From positions 1 to 8,367 of the forward strand of contig CATOJL010000058.1 in assembly GCA_951800155.1 (NCBI GenBank): a stretch of DNA of 8,367 bases, given 5' to 3'. This DNA comes from an uncultured Bacilli bacterium. GTDB taxonomy: Bacteria; Bacillota_I; Bacilli_A; RF39; UBA660. Positions 1 through 6,130 of this stretch are shown piece after piece (position 1 is the stretch's first letter; each line of letters starts with the position of its first letter). A program made the position numbers and the translations under genes. The notes beneath the pieces are model-generated. The model saw only the letters and a program-made list of their open reading frames with translations. It was not told where the DNA came from and did not search any database.

Positions 1-117
1 ACTTAAAAATTTTTTACGGATTTAATTGCCGCATTTTTTTGTTCTATCTTTTTTTATAGCAAACGTTTCTTCGCTACTTTTATATTTTAATTTTCAAAAA
101 GAACTTTCCTAGTATAT

Positions 118-140
118 AAAAAAAGAAACTATACATTTCT
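118..140 (-). terminator. Weak intrinsic terminator after tig
   Basis: Read on the minus strand just past the tig stop, AGAAA and TTTCT pair around a 7-nt loop and run into seven Ts (A-run at 118-124). The stem is only 5 bp of A/T-rich pairs, so termination may be inefficient. The remaining 1-117 is AT-rich, and I see no gene, convincing promoter or RNA gene in it. Confidence 0.4.
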
Positions 141-141
141 T

Positions 142-1392
142 TTAATTGTTATCTTTTAAAATTTCAATGGCTTTTCGCATCTTCATATCATATTCAATCA
201 TATCACGTCCACCACATAATTTTAGGAATTCTTCCTCTGTCATTTTATACTCTTCCACTAATTTTTTAATTTCTGCATCTACATCTTCTTTCGCAATTGT
301 AATTTCTTCTTGCTTTGCGATTTCTTCTAGTAAGAATCGAGCATGTACTCTCTTTTCTGCTTCAGGATGCATTTCATCTTTTAAAGTTTGTTCATTTGAT
401 GAGGTAAATTGATAATACTGCTCCATTGTAATTCCTTGCATTTTCAAATTTTCACTATATTGTTCGATCATTCGATCAAGCTCATCATGAATCATTTGAT
501 GTGGAATCTCTATTTCCATATTAGCAACTGCCTTATCTAAAACTTCATCCATAAATTTATTATCTATTTCATGTGTTTTTCTAGCTTCAATTGTTTTTTT
601 AAGTTCTTCTTTCAATGATTCTTCACTGTTGATTCCTTCCATACCAAGATCCTCGAAAAAATCTTCATCAAGATCTGGTACTTTCGTTTCCTTAATTTCA
701 TTTATTTTTACTTTAAAAATAACAGGTTGTCCTTTTAAATCTTCTGCATGGTAATCCTCTGGAAATGTAACTTGAATTTCTTTTTCCTCTCCTTTAGACA
801 TACCAATCACTTGATCTTCAAAACCTGGAATAAAGGTATTTGAACCAATCGTTAAAGAATAATTTTCTGCTTTTCCGCCTTCAAAAGGAACCCCATCTTT
901 AAATCCCTCAAAGTCAATAATAGCTGTATCCCCTTCTAAAACCTTACCTTCTTTAACAACAACTTCGGCATAGTGTTTTCTCATACTCTCTAGGGATTGT
1001 GCCACTTCCTCCTCTGTTACTTCTACTTTCTCTTTTTTAACTCCTAAGTTTTTATATTCTCCTAATTTTACATCTGGTCTTAAAGTTAACGTAAATAAAA
1101 ATTCAATATAATCATCACTCATTGCACTAATATTTGCATCTGGACGAGTCACAATTTCCACATCCTTATTTTCTTCCATTACTTCTTCATAAACGGTTTG
1201 AATAAGAGAATCTGCTGCATCTAACCAAATATTATTTTGTCCATATTCCTTAATTACAATATTGATAGGAGCTTTCCCTTTGCGAAATCCATTGATTGAA
1301 ATCTTCTTTTGAATATCTTTTACTGTTTTATCAATCGCTTTCTTCCAAGCTTCTCCTTCTATTTTCTTTTTAATTTCTTTTACATTTGCCAT
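142..1392 (-). CDS. tig: Trigger factor, ribosome-associated chaperone
   Basis: Cytosolic chaperone that docks at the ribosome exit tunnel, shields nascent chains and has FKBP-type peptidyl-prolyl isomerase activity. The 416-residue protein shows the three family parts in order. The ribosome-binding N-domain carries the signature GFRKGKAP at residues 35-42. The FKBP-like domain spans about 153-235 (GDTAIIDFEG, IPGFEDQVIGM, FPEDYHAEDLKG). A charged helical C-terminal chaperone domain runs from about 240 to 416. The ATG at 1392 follows AAGGAGG (1403-1409) at 10 nt. The N-terminus is about eight residues shorter than in E. coli, where the signature begins near residue 43, so the first beta strand is reduced; no better upstream start is visible. 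It has its own promoter and sits downstream of greA. Identification is secure. Confidence 0.97.
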   Translation of the reverse strand: MANVKEIKKKIEGEAWKKAIDKTVKDIQKKISINGFRKGKAPINIVIKEYGQNNIWLDAADSLIQTVYEEVMEENKDVEIVTRPDANISAMSDDYIEFLFTLTLRPDVKLGEYKNLGVKKEKVEVTEEEVAQSLESMRKHYAEVVVKEGKVLEGDTAIIDFEGFKDGVPFEGGKAENYSLTIGSNTFIPGFEDQVIGMSKGEEKEIQVTFPEDYHAEDLKGQPVIFKVKINEIKETKVPDLDEDFFEDLGMEGINSEESLKEELKKTIEARKTHEIDNKFMDEVLDKAVANMEIEIPHQMIHDELDRMIEQYSENLKMQGITMEQYYQFTSSNEQTLKDEMHPEAEKRVHARFLLEEIAKQEEITIAKEDVDAEIKKLVEEYKMTEEEFLKLCGGRDMIEYDMKMRKAIEILKDNN

Positions 1393-1421
1393 AATTCATA
1401 ATCCTCCTTGCATCCTCTTTT

Positions 1422-1450
1422 AGTATATAATAAATTCCTCTGTTTATCAA
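1422..1450 (-). promoter_or_regulatory. Sigma-A promoter of tig
   Basis: On the minus strand TTGATA (1445-1450), a 17-bp spacer and TATACT (1422-1427) give a near-consensus vegetative promoter. Transcription would start around 1415, about 24 nt before the tig start codon, with the AAGGAGG ribosome binding site (1403-1409) in the short leader. It lies downstream of the greA terminator, so tig is probably a separate unit. Confidence 0.75.
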
Positions 1451-1494
1451 GAAAAAGGAAGCATCTTTCCAAAAAATAAAAAATCTCATAAAAG

Positions 1495-1518
1495 AAAAAA
1501 AGGATTTCTCACCCTTTT
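1495..1518 (-). terminator. Intrinsic terminator of greA
   Basis: On the minus strand AAAAGG (1513-1518) pairs with CCTTTT (1498-1503) around a 9-nt loop. The 3' arm continues into a run of Ts (1495-1501). It lies 28 bp past the greA stop codon. Confidence 0.65.
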
Positions 1519-1546
1519 CTTCCCACCACCATTTTCTATTCTTTTT

Positions 1547-2017
1547 TTAAAAAACATCTATAATTTCTACATCATAATTTCCATTCGGACTTATAACTGT
1601 AACCACTTCGCCTTTTTTATGCCCAAGAATTGCTTTAGCAATTGGAGATTCATTTGAAATTTTATTTGCGAATGGATCTGCTTCTTGACTACCTACAATA
1701 GAATACTCATCTGTTTCATCATCTTCCACATATTTTACTTTTACACTACATCCAATAGAAACTTTTCCATTTTTTGCTTCTTCAATCACGATTGCATTTT
1801 CAATCATTGCCTCTAATTGAACAATTTTTCCTTCTACTTCTCTTTGAGCTTCTCGTGCAGCATCATATTCTGCATTTTCTGATAAATCACCTAAAGCCCT
1901 TGCATCACGAAGTAAATCAATAACTTCTGGTCTTCTTGTTGTTTTTAAATATTCTAACTCCTGTTTCAAGTCTTTAAGTCCTTCTTCTGTTAAATAAACT
2001 TCTCTTCCGTTTGCCAC
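1547..2017 (-). CDS. greA: Transcription elongation factor GreA
   Basis: Binds in the secondary channel of RNA polymerase and stimulates cleavage of backtracked transcripts, rescuing stalled elongation complexes. The 156-residue product matches the usual length of about 157. The N-terminal coiled coil spans about residues 9-76, and its tip motif GDLSENAEY (43-51) supplies the acidic Asp44 and Glu47 that coordinate catalytic metal in the family. The C-terminal FKBP-like domain (about 84-156) carries SPIAKAILGHKKGEVV. I chose the GTG at 2017 because GAGGAG lies 5 nt upstream and the N-terminus then matches other GreA proteins. The open frame extends to a TTG at 2041, but that would add eight atypical residues and has only a poorly spaced AGGAG. 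Its promoter overlaps the end of the upstream kinase gene. Confidence 0.96.
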   Translation of the reverse strand: MANGREVYLTEEGLKDLKQELEYLKTTRRPEVIDLLRDARALGDLSENAEYDAAREAQREVEGKIVQLEAMIENAIVIEEAKNGKVSIGCSVKVKYVEDDETDEYSIVGSQEADPFANKISNESPIAKAILGHKKGEVVTVISPNGNYDVEIIDVF

Positions 2018-2050
2018 ACTATCTCCTCTTTCTGTTTTCAAACTCCTAAC

Positions 2051-2080
2051 ATACTACCACAAACACATAGGCTTTGTCAA
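2051..2080 (-). promoter_or_regulatory. Sigma-A promoter of greA
   Basis: Minus-strand TTGACA (2075-2080), an 18-bp spacer and TAGTAT (2051-2056). The consensus -35 box includes the TGA stop codon of the sensor kinase gene (2077-2079), so the two genes are packed tightly with no terminator visible between them. GreA could be made both from this promoter and by read-through. Confidence 0.65.
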
Positions 2081-3912
2081 TTCAAAATTTTATCTAATTT
2101 TACTTTAATTTGTTCTTTATTAAATGGCTTTGCTAGATAATCTGTAAATCCTTCTTTTATATATTTTTCTTCGGATCCTGCTACAGCATCCGCTGTAAGT
2201 GCAATGACTGGTGTTTTAAATCCTTTTATTTTCTGTAATTCTAACATAGCCACTTCTCCATTCATTATAGGCATCATGATATCCATTAAAATTAAGTCAT
2301 ATGTATTTCCATTCTTGATTTTATTTAAACATTCTTCTCCATTATAACATTCCTCTATAATAAACTTAAAATCACCTAAAGCTCTTCTTGCCACTTTAAT
2401 ATTTAATTTATTGTCATCCACGATTAATACTTTTTTATCTTTATAGTTTTCCTTCTTTAAGGAGGAAAGAATATCCGCCTGCTTGATTATTTGTGTATCT
2501 GTTAATTCTTTTTCCTGTTTACTAATTTTTTGAGGAATTTGTACTACAAATAAAGAACCTTTTCCAAATTGGCTTTCTACATTAATCTTTCCACCCATCA
2601 TCTCTACTAATTTTTTTGTAATAGCAAGTCCGAGTCCTGTTCCTTCTGTTGTTGTATTCTTCTCAATATCTAATCTTTCAAATTTTGTAAATAATTTTTC
2701 TATGTTCTCTTTTTTGATTCCTCTTCCTGTATCTTTTACACTAAGAAACAATGTGCAGGTATCTCCTTGATTGATACAGCGGGCATTTAACGCAACGCAT
2801 CCCTTTTCTGTATATTTAATTGCATTGGAAAGTAGGTTACTAATAATTTCTTTGACATGGCCCTTATCTCCTATTAATTCATAAGGAATATCCTCTGCAA
2901 TGTTGATTTTATATTCAATTTGCTTATCTCCAATTCGTGTTCCCATAACACGAGCAAGAGGAAGTACTTCTTCTTTAAAATGATAAGGTACTTCTATAAT
3001 TTCCATCTTATCACTTTCAATTTTATTAATATCCATAATATTTCCTACAATTTCAAGTAGAGTTCTAGAAGCAGCAACTACATCACTTAGATCTTCCTTC
3101 ATATCACTTGGACAATTTTCTCGATCTTCCATATCCTCAGAAAGTCCTACAATCGCATTTAAAGGTGTTCTAATCTCATGGGACATACTCGATAAAAAAT
3201 CACTTTTTGCTCGATTCGCACGTTCTGCCGATTCCTTGGCAAGATTAAGCTCTGCTATCATTTTTAAATCTGGGTTTTCTATTGTATGATACATGATTAC
3301 GACAATAAAACTGATTAGTCCAGAAATAAGAAGTAATTCTGAATAAGTCATTTGTATATAAATAATAGGTACAACTAATACAATAAATATAACCATAGGA
3401 TAATACTTTTTATTTACCTTTTTCTCTTTTATAAGATGAATAATCCAAAATAAAATAACAAGTACAGAAATAAAGTATAAATAATTTGTACTTGCTCCAT
3501 AAGCATATATTATAGCGCCATCCCTATAGTAGTTTACAGGTAATATAAAATTAATCAATAAAACAAAAATAAACAAAATGGAAATAATTTTAAATTTTCT
3601 TTTCTCATCTTTCTTTAATGAACTTGTATTTCCGTTTATAAACATATATGCTGATAGTAAATACATCATCGTAAGTAAATAGGAATAGTACAATTTTAAA
3701 ACTATCCATCGAATAAAATGTGTATCATCTATATGAATGCTTACATAGACACCTATCAAATCCATTACTACACCAAATATCGCAAAAATAACAATATACT
3801 TATAAATTCTAGTTTCAAATGTATCCACCTTCCTCTTCGGAAAATACAATATAGATATTAACATAAGATAAAATAGACTAGCTATCATAAGAAGTACATT
3901 TATATTCATCAT
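2077..3912 (-). CDS. Membrane hybrid sensor histidine kinase with C-terminal receiver
   Basis: Signal-sensing kinase of 611 residues. The first 210 residues hold about seven hydrophobic segments (roughly 3-24, 38-58, 68-92, 108-126, 143-162, 172-188, 193-209) and no large extracellular loop, so sensing is probably within or at the membrane. The HisKA domain has the H-box SHEIRTPLNAIVG with His245. The ATPase domain has the N-box (Asn359, Asn363), G1 box DTGRGI (394-399) and G2 box GTGLGLAI (424-431). The receiver (about 494-610) has Asp499 and Asp500, phospho-acceptor Asp544 in LMDIMMP, Thr573 and Lys595. No HPt domain is present, so onward phosphotransfer would need a separate protein, and none is encoded nearby. 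The signal is unknown. The ATG at 3912 follows a modest AGGG site; an ATG one codon later is an alternative. Confidence 0.95.
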   Translation of the reverse strand: MMNINVLLMIASLFYLMLISILYFPKRKVDTFETRIYKYIVIFAIFGVVMDLIGVYVSIHIDDTHFIRWIVLKLYYSYLLTMMYLLSAYMFINGNTSSLKKDEKRKFKIISILFIFVLLINFILPVNYYRDGAIIYAYGASTNYLYFISVLVILFWIIHLIKEKKVNKKYYPMVIFIVLVVPIIYIQMTYSELLLISGLISFIVVIMYHTIENPDLKMIAELNLAKESAERANRAKSDFLSSMSHEIRTPLNAIVGLSEDMEDRENCPSDMKEDLSDVVAASRTLLEIVGNIMDINKIESDKMEIIEVPYHFKEEVLPLARVMGTRIGDKQIEYKINIAEDIPYELIGDKGHVKEIISNLLSNAIKYTEKGCVALNARCINQGDTCTLFLSVKDTGRGIKKENIEKLFTKFERLDIEKNTTTEGTGLGLAITKKLVEMMGGKINVESQFGKGSLFVVQIPQKISKQEKELTDTQIIKQADILSSLKKENYKDKKVLIVDDNKLNIKVARRALGDFKFIIEECYNGEECLNKIKNGNTYDLILMDIMMPIMNGEVAMLELQKIKGFKTPVIALTADAVAGSEEKYIKEGFTDYLAKPFNKEQIKVKLDKILN

Positions 3913-3929
3913 ACCACACCCTATTATGC

Positions 3930-3958
3930 ATTATAACACCAAAAAAAGTATCCGTAAA
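3930..3958 (-). promoter_or_regulatory. Promoter of the hybrid kinase gene
   Basis: Minus-strand TTTACG (3953-3958), a 17-bp spacer and a perfect TATAAT (3930-3935). The start would be about 12 nt before the kinase ATG, giving a very short leader. The TACGCATT array begins only about 23 bp upstream of the -35 box, so a regulator bound there could influence this promoter. Confidence 0.6.
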
Positions 3959-3980
3959 TGAATACTTATTGTTTTTTTAT

Positions 3981-4083
3981 TACGCATTTAATACGCATTA
4001 ACTCTTTTATTGCGTATTATTTTATTAATGCGTAATATCTTTTTAATACGCATTAATTACGCATTATTTGATTAATGTGCATT
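3981..4083. repeat. Array of TACGCATT motifs in direct and inverted orientation
   Basis: Perfect TACGCATT copies lie on the plus strand at 3981-3988, 3992-3999, 4047-4054 and 4058-4065, and on the minus strand at 4027-4034. Weaker copies are a minus-strand one at 4011-4018 and plus-strand TGTGCATT at 4076-4083. The plus-strand copies form two pairs with exactly 11-bp spacing, that is 7-bp cores with 4-bp gaps. The inverted copies lie between the pairs. Possible roles are OmpR/PhoB-type regulator sites for the kinase promoter, integrase arm-type sites at the element edge, or replication iterons. The sequence alone does not decide. Confidence 0.8.
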
Positions 4084-4130
4084 ATTTCTTTTTGTGCGTT
4101 TTAAACCAATTTCTGTATTGATTTTTTAAC

Positions 4131-4217
4131 ATTAATAATTATTCAATCGCCCTGTCGGGCTTTATATCTTTATTTGATTAATAATTATTCAACCGCCCTA
4201 ACGGGCTTTATATCTTT
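4131..4217. repeat. 41-bp direct repeat, two copies, each with a GCCC/GGGC hairpin
   Basis: Copies at 4131-4171 and 4177-4217 differ at three positions (period 46 bp). Each holds ATTAATAATTATTCAA followed by a GCCC-4 nt-GGGC hairpin and TTTATATCTTT. Two of the three differences fall in the hairpin loop (TGTC against TAAC), while both stems are intact. Each copy could act as a weak terminator for plus-strand transcripts. I see no gene here. Confidence 0.85.
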
Positions 4218-4245
4218 CAAAAAAGCACCAAATGGCGCTTTTTTG
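4218..4245. terminator. Bidirectional intrinsic terminator
   Basis: CAAAAAAGC (4218-4226) and GCTTTTTTG (4237-4245) form an almost perfect stem with inner CC/GG pairs, one A/C mismatch and an AAAT loop. Flanking T-runs on both strands make it usable in either direction. It would stop leftward transcripts leaving the element before the chromosomal kinase gene. Confidence 0.7.
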
Positions 4246-4246
4246 T

Positions 4247-4482
4247 TAGGGGTAGATTCAGCGACGGCAGAGCCGTCACTTCATCAACCCCACGACCTTT
4301 TGTTGGCAAAAGCTCGTTTACCTACTAGCTAAAGCTGTAGGTAACCACCTTTTTTTATTCATCATGCCGACTTTTTCACCAGCATAAGAGAATCATTTTC
4401 TCATTCTCTCTATGCTTGCCAGCGTCATCATGATGATTACTATATCTTCATAAATCCTCTACAGATTTATATACAGATATAG
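4247..4482. other. Gene-free block of abutting inverted repeats, candidate origin or structured RNA
   Basis: Between two terminators lies a dense series of hairpins. GGGGT/ACCCC (4249-4253/4287-4291) encloses GACGGC-aga-GCCGTC (4263-4277). ACGA/TCGT (4292-4295/4314-4317) encloses CTTTTG/CAAAAG. TTACCTAC/GTAGGTAA (4318-4325/4337-4344) encloses AGCT/AGCT. AGCATAAGAGAAT pairs with ATTCTCTcTATGCT (4381-4416). The palindrome TCATCATGATGA lies at 4426-4437. CTATATC/GATATAG encloses ATAAATC/GATTTAT (4440-4482). The first three stems touch end to end. On the minus strand the left edge reads CTGAATC then TACCCCTA (4261 down to 4247), a motif shared with the structured site near 8100. No convincing promoter or protein gene is seen. 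Best guess is an origin of transfer or single-strand origin; a structured RNA is possible. Confidence 0.6.
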
Positions 4483-4511
4483 CTTTTGTATCTCCTTTTT
4501 GCACATACAAA

Positions 4512-4531
4512 AAAGAGCCTTTCGGCTCTTT
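4512..4531 (-). terminator. Intrinsic terminator of the ArdC-like gene
   Basis: Minus-strand AAAGAGCC-GAAA-GGCTCTTT, a perfect 8-bp stem with a GNRA-type loop, followed by further Ts. The 5' arm overlaps the stop codon of the gene (4530-4532). Confidence 0.85.
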
Positions 4532-5396
4532 ATTCTGTTCCTTCTACATCACAAATATTAAGAATAAATTTTGTGGCTTTCTCTGCTTTGGATGAAGCAG
4601 ACACAATAAACTTTACATCATTTTTTAATACCGCCAGCCAGCTTTGAATATAAGCAGTATTATTTTTAAAGCTATTGCTTGTTTCAATATTCAGCATATT
4701 CAAAATGTTTGCTGCTCCAATCTCTGCAACTAATTCTTCTTTAGAATAATCAGTTGAGCCAAACGAAACACGTTTATTTTCTTCAATACGATTACAACGT
4801 GATTCTTTCATTGTGCTATGTACAGATTCATGAGCAAAAGTAGAATAATACTCTTCAACGTTTTTGAATTGTTCCATCAATGGCAGATGAATCAAATCCC
4901 TAGAGGGGGAGTAATAAGCATCATCACTTTTTTCATTTACCAGCTTAATACCTTCTCTTGTGATATAGTCCATCAGGATTTTATCAACCTCTTCAATCGG
5001 TTCTAACTCTGTTTCAATCTCTTCTTCTGGAAGTGGTTCAACACCATCAACCTGTGAGACATGGAATACATTGTAATACCTTAAAAGAGGAATCTGTTTT
5101 CTTTCTTCTTCACCATCTTCATTCAATTCAACAATGTTTTGAATCTTCCAAAAAACAATGATTTCAGATTTCTCACCTTTACGAACTTTACCGCCTAAAT
5201 CTGTCCACTGCTTAAAGGTTGCATATTCACTATCATGCTTTAACATCATTGGATTTAACAGCGAATAGGACTTCTTTGTGATACGATTGAAAGCACCACT
5301 TCTTGTACCAGCCCAAGGTTTTGTCCAAGGGATGATACCTTGTTCAAGCATATCAATAATCCTGTTAGTAACCATTTCATACACGTTGTTTTTCAT
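4530..5396 (-). CDS. ArdC-like antirestriction protein with zincin domain
   Basis: ArdC-family proteins are carried by plasmids and conjugative elements; characterised members bind single-stranded DNA and shield incoming DNA from host restriction. This 288-residue protein has both family domains. An N-terminal ArdC-type ssDNA-binding domain covers about residues 4-115 (IIPWTKPW 21-28, SLLNPMML 45-52, FKQWTDLGGKVRKGEK 61-76). A C-terminal zinc metallopeptidase-like domain covers about 135-275, with HESVH (HExxH) at 189-193 and a likely third ligand in EELVAE (220-225). I chose the ATG at 5396 because AAGGAG (5405-5410) lies 8 nt upstream; the open frame extends to a GTG at 5429 whose extra residues include that site. 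A terminator-like hairpin separates it from the 93-residue gene, and no own promoter is obvious, so expression may depend on read-through. Its in vivo function here is inferred. Confidence 0.9.
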   Translation of the reverse strand: MKNNVYEMVTNRIIDMLEQGIIPWTKPWAGTRSGAFNRITKKSYSLLNPMMLKHDSEYATFKQWTDLGGKVRKGEKSEIIVFWKIQNIVELNEDGEEERKQIPLLRYYNVFHVSQVDGVEPLPEEEIETELEPIEEVDKILMDYITREGIKLVNEKSDDAYYSPSRDLIHLPLMEQFKNVEEYYSTFAHESVHSTMKESRCNRIEENKRVSFGSTDYSKEELVAEIGAANILNMLNIETSNSFKNNTAYIQSWLAVLKNDVKFIVSASSKAEKATKFILNICDVEGTE

Positions 5397-5446
5397 AGTA
5401 ATTTCTCCTTCTTCTTTTTTATAAATCACTTTTTTGAGTAAAAAAT

Positions 5447-5473
5447 AAGAGAGAAGCCGAAGCTATCTCTCTT
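5447..5473 (-). terminator. Intrinsic terminator between the 93-residue gene and the ArdC-like gene
   Basis: Minus-strand AAGAGAGA and TCTCTCTT pair, with an inner AGC-TTCG-GCT tetraloop hairpin and a single bulged T, followed by TATTTTTT. This strong hairpin sits 26 bp after the upstream stop and about 50 bp before the ArdC-like start. It may limit expression of the latter by partial termination. Confidence 0.8.
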
Positions 5474-5499
5474 TGCAAACAATATTCAGTTGTAATTAT

Positions 5500-5781
5500 T
5501 TAGTCCACAATTTTGTATCTAGCATAATATACGAGGGTGTTACAATGCAAACCACTTACCCATTTTAAATCGCCATATTCTGTGTGGATGATACCGAAAC
5601 TGTAGAATTTTTCAAAATCATATTCAATTCCAGCATCATTTAAATATTTGATTAAAACATTCATTGTGCCAAATTCATCGCATTCGTCAGGTTTTATTGT
5701 TATATAGTCACCTTTCTTTGTTATGTTACATACAAAACCTTTAAGTGCTTTCTTAAAAGCAAAATAATTTTCTCTTGTCAT
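5500..5781 (-). CDS. Uncharacterised 93-residue protein
   Basis: I do not recognise a family. The gene is supported by a clear ribosome binding site (AAGGAG at 5790-5795, 8 nt before the ATG at 5781), a terminator downstream and a repeat-rich control region upstream. The product looks like a small soluble alpha/beta protein with no signal peptide or membrane segment. It has a basic N-terminal stretch (residues 1-24), a beta-like ITIKPDECDEF segment and an aromatic-rich second half (FEKFYSFGIIHTEYG 56-70, LVYYARY 83-89). Cysteines at 18, 34 and 80 form no recognisable metal site. Its place just before an antirestriction gene suggests an accessory role in the element, perhaps DNA transfer or host defence evasion, but that rests on context alone. 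Confidence 0.8.
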   Translation of the reverse strand: MTRENYFAFKKALKGFVCNITKKGDYITIKPDECDEFGTMNVLIKYLNDAGIEYDFEKFYSFGIIHTEYGDLKWVSGLHCNTLVYYARYKIVD

Positions 5782-5826
5782 TTTAATTTCTCCTTTTATT
5801 TATATGCAAGTTAATTTATTTTATTG

Positions 5827-5876
5827 TTCTATATATAGAATACACATCAGATTCTAAATATACAACAAATTCTAAA
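5827..5876 (-). repeat. 18-bp tandem repeats plus palindrome, probable operator
   Basis: Two 18-bp units, TTTAGAATTTGTTGTATA and TTTAGAATCTGATGTGTA (minus strand; 5859-5876 and 5841-5858), abut with three differences. They run straight into the perfect palindrome TTCTATATATAGAA (5827-5840). The block ends 46 bp before the 93-residue gene and includes a possible TTTAGA-17-TATATA promoter. Tandem sites beside a palindrome suggest a repressor target. The ribbon-helix-helix protein encoded just upstream is an obvious candidate, but this is inference. Confidence 0.6.
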
Positions 5877-6106
5877 AATTATTTTTAGTATTTTTCTATT
5901 TTGTTTAAAGTTGTTTCGGTGCTATGTTATTCTAATCCAGCACTATGTAACTCTAAACTACAGTCTCTTTACAGTTCACAATATCCTTGCGAGCGATAAT
6001 ATTCTCTAAGGACTTTTTACATCCTGTAAACATGAGAGAGGTGCAAAAGCACAATATAAAAAATAACTAATTAACTATATTATACAACATAAATTTCTAA
6101 AAACAA
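5877..6106 (-). promoter_or_regulatory. Long non-coding leader of the 93-residue gene
   Basis: About 230 bp without a convincing gene. A perfect minus-strand TATAAT (6079-6084) just after the RHH terminator has only a weak -35 box. If used, it would give a leader of nearly 300 nt. Inside are the inverted repeats GTGC-4 nt-GCAC (6041-6052), TTTACA-tcc-TGTAAA (6016-6030) and CTAAAAAT/ATTTTTAG (5872-5888). There are also two 14-bp direct repeats, CTATGTTATTCTAA (5922-5935) and CTATGTAACTCTAA (5943-5956), spaced 21 bp, two helical turns apart. No known riboswitch was recognised. Confidence 0.4.
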
Positions 6107-6108
6107 AA

Positions 6109-6130
6109 AAAGAGAGCCGAAGCCCTCTTT
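6109..6130 (-). terminator. Intrinsic terminator of the RHH gene
   Basis: Minus-strand AAAGAGGGC-TTCG-GCTCTCTTT: a 9-bp stem with one G/T pair and a stable TTCG tetraloop, running into a seven-T tract. It overlaps the stop codon of the RHH gene (6129-6131). Confidence 0.85.

Noticed and set aside
1..117. A gene or RNA at the left edge
   Set aside because: All frames are broken by stops within short distances, and no promoter or tRNA-like fold was found.
146..412. Plus-strand open frame of 88 codons
   Set aside because: It lies entirely antisense to tig, has no ribosome binding site and its composition is what the reverse of a lysine/glutamate-rich gene gives.
3981..4083. TACGCATT array as a CRISPR
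   Set aside because: The repeats are only 8 bp, occur in both orientations and have no regular spacers; no cas gene is nearby.
4393..4431. Minus-strand 12-codon frame MMTLASIERMRK
   Set aside because: No ribosome binding site, very short, and it is made of the palindrome and hairpin bases of the structured block. A second start-less frame of 34 codons at 4217-4321 is rejected for the same reasons.
4818..5006. Plus-strand open frame of 62 codons
   Set aside because: Antisense shadow of the ArdC-like gene, with no independent support.
5953..6033. Minus-strand 26-codon frame starting MFTGCKKSLENIIARK
   Set aside because: No Shine-Dalgarno sequence precedes it and its start lies in an inverted repeat; a leader peptide cannot be excluded but is not supported.
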